A stretch of 64,000 bases of DNA from Odontesthes bonariensis (GCF_027942865.1 NC_134511.1:27885390-27949389); one strand, 5' to 3'. Positions 23,001-38,000 are shown, counted from the first letter of the stretch. Made by a program: numbers and translations. Notes: generated by a model not told the origin, from the letters alone.

Positions 23001-26000
23001 AAGAGATTTAATCTTAATTAAGATTAAATCAGACATTGGTCATAACACTTCAAAACCAGTATTTCTAAACGGAATGCATTTGTGTTTTGTGAAAGTTAAA
23101 ACTACCTTTTCCTGTAGTTGAGTTAACTTGTCCTGCAGAGTGTCTCTCTGTTCTGTTAATTCACTCAGCTCTCGACTATGCTGCTCTTTAGCCAAAGCCA
23201 ACATTTGCTCCCACTTCCCCTTCCACTCCTCCTCCAGTTCCACCTGTAGCTGATACAACTACAACAAATAATAGAGACGTGCTATTAACCATAAAATGAC
23301 TTGTAAATACAAACGTGTTGAACTTATTCGGACCTAAGCTTATTTTAGTGGAAAGAAAGAAAAACAAATCAAACCATTTCTTTTCCAACTGCTAAAAAAA
23401 ATAAAAAATAGAAGAAAAACAAATGGTGGGATCTGGGAAGTTACTAATATGGTTAAGGTGCTGTTTACACATACCCGGGTATTTTGATAAACGAAGACCT
23501 TTCCCTTCGTTTGTGCCTTTCATTTATACACAAACGGAGTTTTTTCCTCCAAAAACGAAGCTAAAAAAAAACTCCGGCAAAAGTGGAGATTTTTTAAAAA
23601 CTCCGTTTAGCGTTTGTGTGTAAACTGGTTGAAAGAGACAAAAACGGAGTTTTGGGAATGGAATGAGGAGTTGTCGTCATAGTACAGAGCCCCGCCCCTA
23701 TCCGCCATGTTGGCAGGATGCTAGCGTGAAAATGCCATTCTCTCCGTCCATTGTTTATCTGGCAAGCATGGAGGTACTAGCAGCATTTCTGTTGTTGAGA
23801 GCTATACTTGCTGTGTGATTTTGAAAATTACAGTCATACAATGTATTGAACAACAAAGACATTTTTCACGGCTTTAGCAGTTTTATAGTCCAGCGCAACG
23901 TGTAAAAGCTCAGTCTCGCTATCAGTCCACACACATGAGCCTGGCGCCATATTTTCTTCTTGAAAAGGATCCGGAAGTTCTTCCTGTCAGCGGTTCTCTA
24001 TTAGGCTTCTGATTGGCTTGTGTGGAATTCTCATTGTTCTAACACTGCCACCGTCAGGTTTGGCGTAATTTAACAGCTCTTGATAGCGTATTTATGCGGA
24101 TCAATGTAGACGTGTTTTTTTTTTTAAAAACGGGGCTGTGTGCACCTAGTTTTTTTTGCAAACGAAGGTTCGAAAATATGCGTTTATCAAAATACCCGGG
24201 TATGTGTAAACAGCACCTAAGATAGAAAGGCTAATCTGCTGCGAAGGCTGAGCTGTTTCTTTTCACACCCAAAACCATTCGCTGCACTCAATAGTCATCG
24301 TAGCCTTGATAAACAGTAGCAGCCAAACTGTGGATACACGTATAGATACTTAATATCCATTTCCTCTCTGTGGCTAGCCGCTAGTCCAAGGCTCCATAAT
24401 GAATAACTCTTTACGTCAAACAGTCTATTTACGGGATGCAACCTGTTCAGATGCAGCATTGCCATTGCTGGTTCTGGCCTTGCGAAGCTGAGCTCGAAGG
24501 TTGTCTAGCTCCTGCTGATTGTTCTTCCGGAGCTCCTCCATGTCCTCGTCCCGGTGCTGACGCTCTGCCTGCCATTTCTTCTTCCTCTCTGAAAGCGTCT
24601 GAAAAAAGACGGGAACCAACTGTTTATAAGAATATGCAGGACATTTCTAAAGCTTCTGCCCAATTACTTCCTCACTTACTTACATTTTAAACCATCTCAT
24701 CTTTTTTGATATTCTATTTGCACCATGATATGTCGTGCATACTTACAATAGACAATTAAATTCCTGCCCACTTTCCCTGACAGAAAAATAAACGCAGTAC
24801 TGACCCGCTCTAGACTTTCATTATCAGTTTTAAGGTCCTGCAGCTCCTCTTCCAGGCTGTTGATTTTCAGCTCCATCTCTTTGCGTCTTTGCCTCTCTGA
24901 GCGGTACTGAGTCTGGGCTCGCTCTGCTGCCTCCTGCACCTCTGAAAGCCAAAAACAATCAGAGTCATTTCACATGGAAAATGTATATAAAATCCATACT
25001 TCTGATGATCTGACACGTGGATGGTTTTTGTGGAGTTGCTATTGAACAAACACATTCTCAAGTCAAAACTTGTTATAATGTAGGATTGGTAATATCTGCA
25101 TCTGAATCATGCTGTTGTATACATACAATCATTTTGACAAATCCACTGGACTTGAAATCATTACCAGATTATATAGTTAGTTTCTTTCAACACGCCAAAA
25201 TAAAAATGTTGATGGACCACTCATATAAGGAATTATCATGGATGTGTTACTTCAAATTAATTGCTCACCCCATTCCAAGCCTGTTGTACTATATTGTTAT
25301 CCTCAGCAACATTTGAATTTTGTTGCAGCATTATGCTGCACTAGGCAACATGTCCAATAATCAATATGAATCCAAACATCGTAGCTGTGCCGTAGCGTGT
25401 TCGGACAAAGTCACACACAATGGGCCTCTTGCAATAACCGTTCGTACGCACAGATTTGTTCTTAAGTTGTGTGTACGAGTGATTTAAGAGAAATTGCGCA
25501 TTCACCAATCTTTTCGTATTTTATATTTTCTTTCAGGTACAAACAGAATTTACGAGTGATCCAGACCTGTCGTAGGAGTTTTGTAAAATAGTCCGCTGTT
25601 AAGGCGGATTTACAGTTGATGCATCGCTCACGGCGGTGGTGGCCCGTGACGTCAAAATGACGTTTCAGTCCTGGCGCTTGCCTTGAAAAGACGGCGCCAG
25701 GACTGGTCGTGCACCAGTCGATTTTTGTAACTTGGCTGCGCCGAGAACGACAAACAGGATGGACCAATTTGAGACCAGGCTCAGTCAGTAGGTGCGTTTG
25801 TACAGGCAGCTGTACGAAACTGCAGTGAAACAGCACAGGGACCACGTAAACTCCCAAAACTCGTGAACAGAGATTGGCAGAACTTTGGGGAAAGAGGGAG
25901 AGTTCTGTAAGAATGTGTGGAAGAAGCTACGGGACAGATACAGGAAGGCAAAGAAGAGGGCAGAGACTCTAAGTGGTGATGCCGGGGGCTTCAGATCTTC

Positions 26001-29000
26001 ACCTCTTTTGACTGAATTAAAAAATTAAAATTATCCAGATACTGCAGCAGTATCATTGATGACAGTATTCCTGCTCTTGACAGGGGCATTGTTTTCTTCT
26101 CCACTTTCGTGGTTGTAGAATAGCGGTAACCTTCACGTAGCAGCGACACCTCTGTGACAGAGAAGATTGCAACTACTGGTGCGTCGACTTGCGCCACTAT
26201 ATATAGCCGGCACAAAATCGTGACGTCATCAACACCGCTCGCGCTAGCAGCCCCGGCAACCATGCTAGAGCCTTTATTCGAATCAAGTTTGCTTGACTAA
26301 TGGATTGTATATTTAATTACTTTGAAGCAAACATAAATAAATATATACATTATACCCCATAATTATGCTGACATTATTCTTAAGTTTGACTTAAATTATG
26401 CTCTAATTGAAGGTTAATTTGAATATAACAAGGTCAATGGGAAGCGTAACCAGCAGCTGACTTTCTACTTTTGGATGCTTTAGCGCGTCAGGCTCTTGGA
26501 AGAGACCGTGTAGATATCCTGCGGAGACAGAAGAATGGCTGAGATTGCGATTTAGATTGCCAAGGACTGTGCTGCTGCAAATATGCAGCTTGCTAGAGCC
26601 ACAACTCCAGATGGAAACACGGCGATCAAACCCAATTCCACCACACGTCCAGGTCCTCACCACTCTTGGATTTTTGGCCACTGGAACCTTTCATTGGAGA
26701 TCGGGTGCGTCCCAGTCCTCTGTGAGTCGTGCGCGCCCCTTGGTCATATCTCATCAGTTTATCACCCATGGTACATCAAATTCCCCATCCACCGCTGCCC
26801 AACAAGTACAAATTAAGAGGGACTTTCATGCCGTGGCTGGACTGCCAATCATAATCGGAGCAATAGACTGCACACATATACACATCAAAGGGCCCATGCC
26901 GTTGTGGAGCGCACTGAGCTGAAGGCCAGGTGGTTGTGTCTCAATACAGCGGGGGGCAAACTTCTCTATAGCCCAGAGAAGGCATGCCAGATTTACACAA
27001 TATTGCCATGAACGAGGCTCCACTTGAACCAGCCCATACAGACCAGAAGGTGTAGTGCCAGAAGACCCCCCTCATGGACCACCCCATCAAAGTGCCATCA
27101 TGATGAGGCAAAACTTGATTGCACAGCTTTAGTTGCAGTCATTGAGCGCCTGGCCATGGCGAGACATTTTTTATTTTTTTTTTAATCCATTTTCATATTA
27201 AACCATTTCTTTTTTATTTCGGTGACTTTACGAACTACAGGTGACACAGAATTAACAGCACTCGTAATAACTTCCCATTTCTTCGCTTTAGCAGGTCCCG
27301 TAATTCCAGTGCTGGAATGACAGATTTCCTTTTCTGGATCTCTGAAAGCAGAACTTCAATCTCAGAGCCTGTAAAGTTGTTCTTTTTGCGCCTTGATGTC
27401 ATTCTCATGACTCAACACTCAACACTTCCTGGCACAGGAGAGAGGAAGCACAGCCTTATATGGTATAATTTTGGGCGTGGAGTATGCAAATCTACTATCC
27501 TCGTGCACGTGCACTTAAATACGCACGGGTGGCATTCATCATTTACATAGGTCATTTACACACTTTTTCCGAAGTTAAGAGCGTTTGTTGAATCTGACGT
27601 GGCATGTTCGTACGAGACTTTCGTACGAAAAAAGTAATACAAATTTGGAATAAAAATCCGAAAATGTTATTGCATTAGGCTCAATATCTTGTCCCGAAAA
27701 AAATTTCACCTGATATTTTCCTAATCAACAGAAAATTTCATCAACTCAAACCTTGTAGCTGTGTATCCAAGGCAGCAATGCGTTTGCAGTGGCTCTCACT
27801 GTCTTGCAGGGCACAGTTAAGTTTACTCTGCAGCTCCACGGCCTTTTGCTGGTGACCTGAAGCCTCAAGCTGCAGCTGAGACACCCGTGCAGTGGATGAA
27901 GCCAGTTCCTCAGTCAGACAGACCTAATTAAGATGCAAGGGGACAGTGAGAATGGTAAGAGGAGGAGACGCACCGATGGCTGTCGATATTAAAGGTAAAA
28001 GCCCAGACATCAGTGAAACAGCAGAACAACAAAGTGACAAGGCTGGATGAGTTGGCTACTGGTGCTAGTGATGTGAGCAGCATGTCCCTGTGGAAGAAAA
28101 ATGGTGAGTGCCAACTAACAGAAAATAAGCCAGAAGAAAAAAAAATTTTGTTAAAATATCAATGAAGAATGATCTCAATGATGATCCAGTAGCAGCAGTG
28201 AAATTGGGATCACATAGTAATTCCTCATGATTCTGGTGCAACCCAATTTGTCAATCCCAAAAGTTAATTTGAAACCATTTATACTGATTGAAAACTTAAG
28301 TGACAGTAACAAGAGGTGTCCATTGATTTATTTGGCCCAAGGGATGGTTAAATATCTAAGGAAATTATCTGTGGAACTCTTTCTAACTCAACATCATGAT
28401 GAAATTCTTTCAGGCATAAAGAGTAGCTTTTACTTTCAGCATCAAACGGCATACAATTGAGTGAATCTGCACACATGGAATCTTAAGGGGTTATAAACTG
28501 TTATTGAAGTATCTTGTTAATTTATTTATTGTTCTTAATTTTTTAGCTTCTCCTTATTTTGCAGATGTACTACGTGATCCCAATCTGGTGGCAGAACACA
28601 GAGGAAACAGGCTCACCTGGCCATAGCCTAGGTCCAGCGGCAGTGCATGCTGAGAAAAGAGAGCAGTAAATGCTAGATTTTCCTGAGAGCAGCACAGTTG
28701 CAAACATAACCAGGCAGAGAGCAGTTGGAAAAGAGTGGCATCAGCAAATAGACAGTAAATTATCAAATAAATGCCAACATAATCCCCATAAACTGTGGCA
28801 ACCAAAGTGCAATTCAGGGAAAACCTTAAAGAAGGATTCAGCCAGAGTAGAACAGATGAAAATGATATATGATAATAAGGTATGCTGTGTCTAATTATAA
28901 AACCAATACGGTCTAAAACAAGAACAAGGTGGATTTATGTTAATTTAGATTAACGTAGACGTTATCGTCCTTTAAAAACCATTCAACTCTAAACATCAGC

Positions 29001-32000
29001 TTTTAAAAACTAAGGAAAGTCTTTAACATTGTGACAAAGTTAAGAGGCTCGGCTTCATTAACTTAGTCGTTTACATTGAAGTCAAGACCTTTTTTTAATA
29101 GCGAGCTACAAACAAAAGCTTACTAATACAAAAATCCTCCACTCTAAACATCCATTCCACACTCACAGCTGCATCAATTAAAAAAGGCGTATACAAAAAT
29201 ATTAGTTTGGCAAACTTTACTTGAAAATAAAGATATTAAAATGAAAATAAAGATTCTATCTATGTACAAAGTAAACACCAGTAGGTCTACTGATTTTTGA
29301 TATCTTTATAAACCACTTGAAAACCATTTGATCCTTTTCATTTTTCTACATACACTTTGTAAGATTCATTATCACAATAATCATGGCTTAAATTTATGGC
29401 TTTCACACGGAAGTAACAAAACAGAGCAGGTCTCTAAAATGGTTTCTCTCATTTTAAAATACTGCTGTAGGTTTGTAAAGCTTTAAACAGTTTACACTTC
29501 AGTTCTTCGGCCATGTAATGAACCTTTCAGACATCTTGGCGAATCAGGGAGAGGCCTGCTTTTTGTCCTCAGAATTAAAAGCAGTTTTTATGCATCACAT
29601 ATGTGGAGCAAATTCCCAGCAAATTGCTGGTCTGCTGCAACTCTGGCTTCTTTTAAATCCAATCTTAAGACTTTCCTGTTTGGCATTTGTAGGTCAGGAG
29701 GAAGAGCAGTCATCTGCCAATCGGAATGTCGTGTTTTGATTCCTGGTATTCCCAGACCACATGTCGAAGTGTCCAAGGCACATTGCCATCAATTTGTTCA
29801 TTAGTGTGTGAATGTGTGTGGGATGGATTAAAATAAAGCACTGCACAGCTTGTAGCACTGCATAGACTAAGAAGTGTTGCACGAGAGAGTGTATGTCACA
29901 CGGTGAGGTCAAGTTGGGTTTTTGTCCTGTCTCCATGTCTTGTCATTTCCTGTTTTATTTTGAAGAGTAATTTTCCTCTTGTTTCAGGTCACTTGCCCTT
30001 CCTCATGTGTCACCCATTGGAGTGTCTTCCCTGATTCCTGAATGTGTCCACCTGTTTCCCATTGCCCTCATGTGTCTTATAGTCTGCGTCTACCTTTGTC
30101 TTGTGCCTGAGTGTTTCGTTTTGTCGTTCACCCAAGCCTGCCACAGTCATAGTAATCCTTGCCTTGCTAGTTCGAATACTAAGCCACAATTCTTTGCCTC
30201 CTTGCGAGTGATTTTTTGTTTGTAAATTACATAATGTAGTTTCAGGTTTTCATAGCCATTTTTTATTTTTTGTTATAGATAATGTTTCTAAGATTTTGTA
30301 GAGCCTCCGGTTTTTAGGAGTGTATTTAGTTGTTTTGTTTCTAGTACAAAGTTGCTTTTCCGCCTTAGGGAGTGATTTTTGGTTTAATAGTTCATAGTTA
30401 ATTGCCTCTTAGCAGAGTAAGTTTCTGTTGTTTTTTCCTCCTTATTTATTAAGTTTTATAGAATATATAGAATAACATTTTCATAGCTTTTTATTTTCAT
30501 TACTTTGTGTTGGTGGTTGGATATATATAATAAAATGTGCCTAATTGGATACTCTGCATCTGAGTCCTCTTTCAAGTCCAGGTCTGAGTGTATGAATAGG
30601 TGAATGAGGCTTGCCGTGTGTAAAAGGGCTTTGAGTAGTCAAATAGAATGGAAAAGTGCTACATAAATGCAGTCCTTTTACCATTTGATTGTGTGAATTA
30701 AACTACTTACTTTGATTAATTCCTCCCACCACCCAAAAACATGCATGTCAGCTTAATTGGTGACTCTAAATTGACCGTTGGAGTGAGTGTGAGTGTGCAT
30801 GGTTGTGTGTCCTGTTGGTCTCCGTGTGGCCCTGTGATGGACTGGCGACCTGTCCACGGTGTACGCTGCCTCTCGCCCAATGACAGCTGCGATTGCTGTC
30901 CAATCCCTCTCTCTCCCCCCTTCTAATAACCATGCATTGGATTAAGAAAAAATATAGCAAATGGATGGACTTCTATCAATAACGTTCAATTCATGGCACC
31001 TTCTACTGATTTTACTTATTTTTGTTGTTGAATTGAGCCATGTAAATAAATTTGCTTTGTCTTGTCATAAAAACATGTATAGTAAAAATTGCTGCACCAT
31101 AAACCAAATAAGATGAACTGCACATAGACAACTCCCACTCTTTGATTCCCAGATCTCTACACTTCAGTTGCATGTGTCTCTTATGGCCCATATTTTTATG
31201 ATTTTTATTGCCACCACCACCAAAAAGAGTCATAAGTGGCACAAAAAATAAGACAAATAATAACATTATTATATAATAGAATTACATTATTAGATATACA
31301 ATATTATCTAATAGTATGGTAAACTACAATATTAGCATCTTTTTTGGAAGATAAAGTTTCATTTTCGGCACTTGACAACTTAACATTTCTAAAGTTTTGT
31401 GAATTATAGGCCAAACTGTGAATAGCTATAGTTCCTTTTACAAAAACGAAAATCAAAAACAACTGAATACTCAAATTCATTAACTTTGAGGTCTGAGTGA
31501 TAATTACAAAATAATGATAAAAAAAAATTAGGTCTTAATTATAAGACTCACATTTCAATCTACTGCAGCCACAAAGGTAGCCTGGGAATTCCCATGCTGC
31601 TTTGCGCTCGATTTCATTCTCACTGCAAAGTCAGCCTGGAAACCACCGCCCTTATTTTTGCCAGAGTTTGGGAACCAATCACAGAACGGGGGGGCAGCAA
31701 GACGATGACGACGTCTATGCGCTACACCGAAGCTTGTAGAGTGTTAATCCAACATGACAGCGGACACAACGTTACCGTTCGATGCAGCCTTAGAAAGTGT
31801 TTCGGAGTAGATTCACCCTAGGGTCATTTGAACCGTGACATCCAGCCAAGTAGCCCACCCTAAGTTTTTCCGATATTGGCTGAACATCAGCTGAGTTACT
31901 GAGTTATCCCGAATAGCTTAGTACAAGCGCTAACGGACCCTGGCAGTATCTCCAAAATTACCACACTAAAATCACATGCCATGACACCAAACTTCTAGAG

Positions 32001-35000
32001 TAGTACAAATATGGTCTGTACTCTCAAAACGATGCATTTGGAAGTTTGTACATAGTCCAGTAGTTTATTATTATCATCAACACAAGCCTGATAGCTTTTC
32101 TGCTGCTAAAGCTGCGTCGACGTCACTTCTGGGAGCTGGGAGCTTCAAAGTAAGATGAGGGTTGATCTACTACTGTAGACAACAAAGCAAGGCTGCTCAA
32201 TTTCTCCATTATTAAAATAAATTCACAACTCTACAACATAAAAATTCATGTAGAATATAGCATATAGGCCTACTTTGTTGTCAATTTAAGTAGCTTAGAG
32301 CGCAAGTTTACTTTTATTTTCCATTTTTTTCTTCCTCGTCGAATTTCTGTCGTCTTCTGGTATAAGTGATACAATTGGCTATGAATCGCGCGCAAAGCAG
32401 CATGGGAAGAACCTGACGTCATTTGATAGACATTCGTAGCGCCCAATAAACGGCTCTAGGCATTCGTAAACCACGCCTCAAATACGAGAAAATGCACACC
32501 TAGTTCCCAGACCACCATCTCATCGAGATGTGGACGCGTCAGCCAGGCTACCACAAAGGCACAATAAGGCAAACTTTATAAATCCCAGGATCTTAGTGTA
32601 CGAGTAAATGGGGGGGTCAACACAAACTAACTCTGCAGTACATCAACATGCAGGAAAGGACTATCTTGCTTATTACAATGCCAAGCAAAATCCAAAGCCT
32701 CAGATGTTCCCTTTCAAGAACAAGCAGAAAAACAATCTCTCACCTTGTCCTGCTCAGCCTGCAGCAGTCTCCCCTGGTTCTGTTCACTGGATGACTTCAG
32801 GGAATCATTCCTCTGTTCCAGCAGCAGGTTACTCTGCTCCATATACCTTGAAAAATCACAGAACTAACAGATTACATTTAATAAACTTAGACTGAAAACT
32901 TTCAGCAAGTCTTCAGTAAAGGTTAAAAAAAATTCTTCTTTTTTTCCCCCCAAATGTATTTATGTGGAAAACAATGCCTTGGAAGCATTTCGCTGAAGAG
33001 GTTGAGCATTATCATTGTCACACATGTATCAAGGTTTTTACCTTCTGTATATCATATTGCTACACTGAAAAAACATGCAATTTGTTTAACCGATGCAAAA
33101 TGACAGACCAAAATAAAGAAAGACAATTACCCTGTATACAGATGTGTGATATATACATATATATATATACATATATACACACAAACTCTACCAGAGGCCT
33201 GGGAGCTTGAGGTTTCTCCACAGTATTTTAGCTGCTTCTGGGATCTGTTGGAGCCACTCTCCCAGTTTGGGGGTCACAACTCTGAGTGCTCCAATTACCA
33301 CTGGTACCACTGCGGCCTTCAATTCCCACATCTTTTCAACTTCCTCCTTCAACCCTTAGTATTTTTCAAGCTACTTGTGTTCCTTCCCCTTGATGTTGAT
33401 GTCACTTGGAATCACTACACCTATCACTGCTACCTTCTTCTGTAGTTTGTTGACCACCACAATGTCCGGTTGGTTAGCCAGCACTAGTTTATCAGTCTGG
33501 ATCTGGAAGTCCCACAGGATCTTAGCTCTGTCATTCTCCACCATTTTTGGGATTTCCAATCTATAGTCAGCACAAATGTTCCTGTAAACCATTTCCACCA
33601 CTCGGTTATGGCATTCCATGTATGTGGTACCTACCTGCATCTTACACCCCACTATAATCTGCTGGACTATCTCAGAAGCCTGTTTGCCCAACCTACACCT
33701 GGGGTGCTGTCTGATGTGGTAGACCCTGGCCTCTATTGCTCTTGTGCTCAGGGCCTGTTCTTGAGCAGCCACGATTAGCACCTCAATACCGTCTTTCAGA
33801 CCAGCCTTTTCTAGCCACTGATGGAATGAGTATATATCAACCACTTTTTCAATCTGTTGTTGGTACATGCCATGCAGAGGCTTATCCTTCCATGATGGTT
33901 CCTCCTCTTCCTCCTTCCCTCCCCTTGGATTCAGCTGCCTGAGACACTCCTGGAGCTTTGTTGTTCTATCCTGGACAGTGACTCTAATGCTCACTAGTCC
34001 CGGCCTCCCTCCTTGCATTGTGAGGAGCTTTCTTGTCTTGATATCAGTGGCTTCTATCTCCTCCTTTGGCCAGATTATTATACCAGTGGGGTATCTGATG
34101 ACTGGCAATGCATATGCGTTGATGACTCTGACTTTGTTCTTTCCATTCAGCTGACTCTTCTTGGTTGCCATTTGCCAGTGGGATCCCAAGATATTTGTAG
34201 CTGTCCTCAATGTCTGCTATGGTGCCCTCTGGTAGTTCAACCCCTTCAGTCGTGATCCCCTTGCCTCTGATATCATTCGGCCACATTTATCTAGTCCGAA
34301 TGACATCCCAATGTCCTTGTTGTATATCCTTGTGAGGTGTATCAACGAGTCGAGGTTTTGCTCAGACCTTGCATACAGCTTGATGTCATCCATGTAGAGG
34401 AGGTGGCTGATGGTTACTTGCTGGGATTAATATCCATGACATCTCATACGGTTTTTGTGGACACAAAATATTTTTCAAAGGAAATAGTATGAAACAATGT
34501 CTAATCCAGGGGTCTTCAACGTTTTTCAGGCCAGGGACCCCCAAACTGATGGAGAGTTGGAGCAGGGACCCCCCTACTATTAATATGGCATACAATTGTG
34601 TTTTATATTTAACGGGGCCTAGTGCCGTTTATAAATATAGCTACTCTGTTATTGTACATTCAATACTAAGCTATTCAAATAATACACAGGTTAATATATT
34701 CATGTTTTTATTTTAAACATGTGCAAGGCACAGGGTTGCCGTGCCACTGCCATTTATAAACAAACATCTTGCATACAACACTGAGCTATTCGAAATAATC
34801 CACAGATTTTAACTTTAAACATGCATGTAGATGGGACAATGAATCCTCAAAGCATCTGTGGATGGCACACGTTTGCACAAAATTTGTGAGAAAAAACTGT
34901 TTGAAAAAAAAAAATCGTCTAATCAACCAAAGATTTCGCGACCCCCCTGCAGTACCTCCGCGGACCCCCTGTTGAAGACCTCTGGTCTAATCTAAGGGAA

Positions 35001-38000
35001 CAATATTTGATAGGGTTAAAAACTACCATACTTGAGCCCGTCTGACACGTTGTGACTCACCTCTGGTTTTGGTTAATGAGATCCCCGATCTTACGGTTTT
35101 GCTCTTCAATGCGAGAGTTTTTCTCAAAGACTTCTTTCTTCAAACACTCATTTTCCTACAAATAAAATGGGAGTTTTCAAGTTTCAGAACAAGTCCCAAC
35201 AAGATACAGTGGCTTGCAGAATTACTCAGCCTCTTTTTCCTGTTTGTGTGTTTGTAATGCAAATGGTTTGGGGGGATTTATTGTAAATAAAAAAAAAATT
35301 TTAAAATCTACAAAAACAAGTCCAATTTGGTGAAGTGAAATGGAAGAAGAAGGAAAAATAAAAACAAAATGTATTTCAAAAAGCTCTAAAAAATAAAATA
35401 AAAAAGTGGTGCAACTGCTTTGCTATGAAGCTCCTAAATAAGGCTACCTTTACACGGAAACGATCTGAAACCAAAACGCAAAAGTGGCATTTCGTTTTCA
35501 CTTTTAAATCTGCATTCAGACGAGCGTTTTAGGATGAAAATCTGCGTGCATACGGAAACGCAAAAGTGTGTGACATTTCATATTTATCGATGCAGTAAAC
35601 ACGCTTGTTGTCTACCACTCTATTCATGAAGTTATCCCACCACTGAGAAGTCCTCCCAGGTCTCACCCACAGCTGTCTAGGTCGCCTGCTCTCTCTATGA
35701 ACTTCAAGAATTTCGAGAACGTAGTTCATATTTTTGGTCTGTTCTTTACTACTCTCGCATATCATTGCTGTTATCTGATGAAATGCCTCTTGAACGTCAA
35801 TTACCGCGCCTAAGGCGAGTTGAAAGTCCGCAGGGACGGACATGTTGATAGCCTACTGATGTGTTTCCCACGGTTTTCTGGCGCTTTATTATGCTTGTCA
35901 CGTCATTTCTATGTGACGAGAAACGCAGTTTTGCGTTTTTCATCCTTTACACGGTGGCGCGACAGTGGAGCGTTTTCAAGAATTCCACTCTGGAGGGCGG
36001 TTTCACTTTTTTGCGTTTTCATGCCCCCAAAACGCCGTTACCATCCAAACGGTATAGTGCATCCGCAAAAAGGTTTTGCGTTTTTAACCCGTTTTCGTTT
36101 CCGTGTAAAGTGCCCCTAAGATCGGGTGCCATCAACTGCAGATGATACTGCACAAGTCACAAATATAGCTAAATATGATATACCTACACCGAGGAACCAA
36201 CGACCTGTCCAAACAGGTCAAGGAGAAGTCCAAATCAGGATTGGGATGTAAAAAACTTTGATAATCCCATGGAGCAACATTAAATACAAGGTTATGGCAG
36301 CACAGCAAACCTGCTCAGAGAGGACCGTCCACAAAAACTCACAAACCAGGAAAAAACAGGAATTATCAGAAAGGATACAAAGATATTAAAGGTAACCTTA
36401 AAGGAGCTGGAAAGCTCTACAGAGGCTCCAGATGTATCTGTCCATAGGACCACCAAAGCTGTATGTGTAGCCAGAAAAAAACCCATTGCTTGAATAAAAA
36501 ATGTGGAAGGAGCTTCTCTGTTAAATTTAACTTTAACTGGCAAAAACCCAACACCTCTCATCACCTCAAGAACACCATCACCCCAGTGAACCATGGTGGT
36601 TGTAGCATCATGCTGTGGGGCCCAGAAAACTGATCAGAATCACATGGTTGAACAAATTTCTTTCCAACAAAGACATTGGTATCAAATGCTATAATATTTA
36701 CAGGGCTGACCATACCAAAATGTAGGGAGGCGTTGCCATTTATTTATCATGTTAATGTGGTTTCAGCTACATCAGTGAATAAGCAATTTGAACTTCAAGC
36801 TCTTGATCTGGAGGTGTTCAAAACCCTCCGTATCACCGCTGTCGGCTACCAGAAATGCTCTACCATCTCTAATGAAGCTTTTACCTTAACTGAATTTGAA
36901 AGAAATGGTTCTTATTTGAGACCTAATTGTAACTGGTTACAACCAGTATCCGACGAGTTTAAAGCTTACTGTAACTTTTTATGTCAGATGCTGACAGTCC
37001 TACTCGGCCAAATTTGAAGTGCCCAGAAAAGGCATCACTGATTGATTTAATCCTAACTAATACTCCTCATGAATACACAAATGCGTCTGTTTTTGCTGAT
37101 GATATCAGCGACCACTGTGTCATTGTAACACTAAGAAAAACAAAAATCCCTAAAACTAAGCCTTGTCTTATTTTTAAGCAATACATGACACACTTTTCAA
37201 AACAAAGTTTTGTTCATGACCTTTTTCACTTTGACTAGGAAAAGATTTATCTTATTGCTGATATAAAAATAAATACTTTTATGATGGTTTCATAAAATTA
37301 TTGACAAACTTTGAAACAAAGTGCAGAGTTAAGGGCAGAGATAATCCCTGGTTCACTCCTCATATATCCAGTATACTTCATGAGCAAAATTTAGCATTGC
37401 CAAAAGCAAGGAAAACTAATTAGAATTCTGACTGGTTGGCTTCAACTATGCAATAAATGCACAGCTGCTTTTAGAAATGCCAAAACTGATTATCTTCTTA
37501 AAGATATCTTAATTATCCTTTTAAATTTTGGAAAACCATTCAATTCTTTGCTGAACAAAATAATGATGTGGCACTGCTGCCATATATTGTCATGGACTCA
37601 CAAAAAAATCTCTGATACAGTTCAGATGTTTTAATGAGCATTTTATTGAATCTGGTTCCTTGTCCTCAAGAGGACTCCTCCTTGCTCAGATGTTTCTTGT
37701 GAGTTCCTCATTTTAGTTTTAGTCCTGTCAGGGTTTCAGAAGTACATAACGCTCTCAAATTTATAAATATTAATAAATCAGTTTGTCTGGATAAACAAGT
37801 CCAGATGTCCATTTCCAATTGAGAATCGGTGGCATGCCTTAAATTCAAGGTAAACACAAGAAACTTGTGCTAAAGAAAAAATGGACCAGTGAATAATTCC
37901 CTTTAATCCCTATATAGACCAGTGAGCAGTGCTGACCAACATGTCATTGGGGTCATAAGGTGGGAACCTCCTTTCATCAGTGTTTCGTCTAGTTGGGCCC

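Larger units (their letters stand above)
25422..27682 (+). mobile_element. PIF/Harbinger relic C with inserted MADF element, fkbp15 intron 20
   Basis: Ends GGGCCTCTTGCAATAAC and (inverted) GAGCCTAATGCAATAAC, flanked by AAT at 25419-25421 and 27683-27685. It carries a decayed HARBI1-like transposase on the plus strand and is interrupted at 25602-26273 by a second element. A relative (43459-46081) lies in intron 12 in the opposite orientation. Confidence 0.85.
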
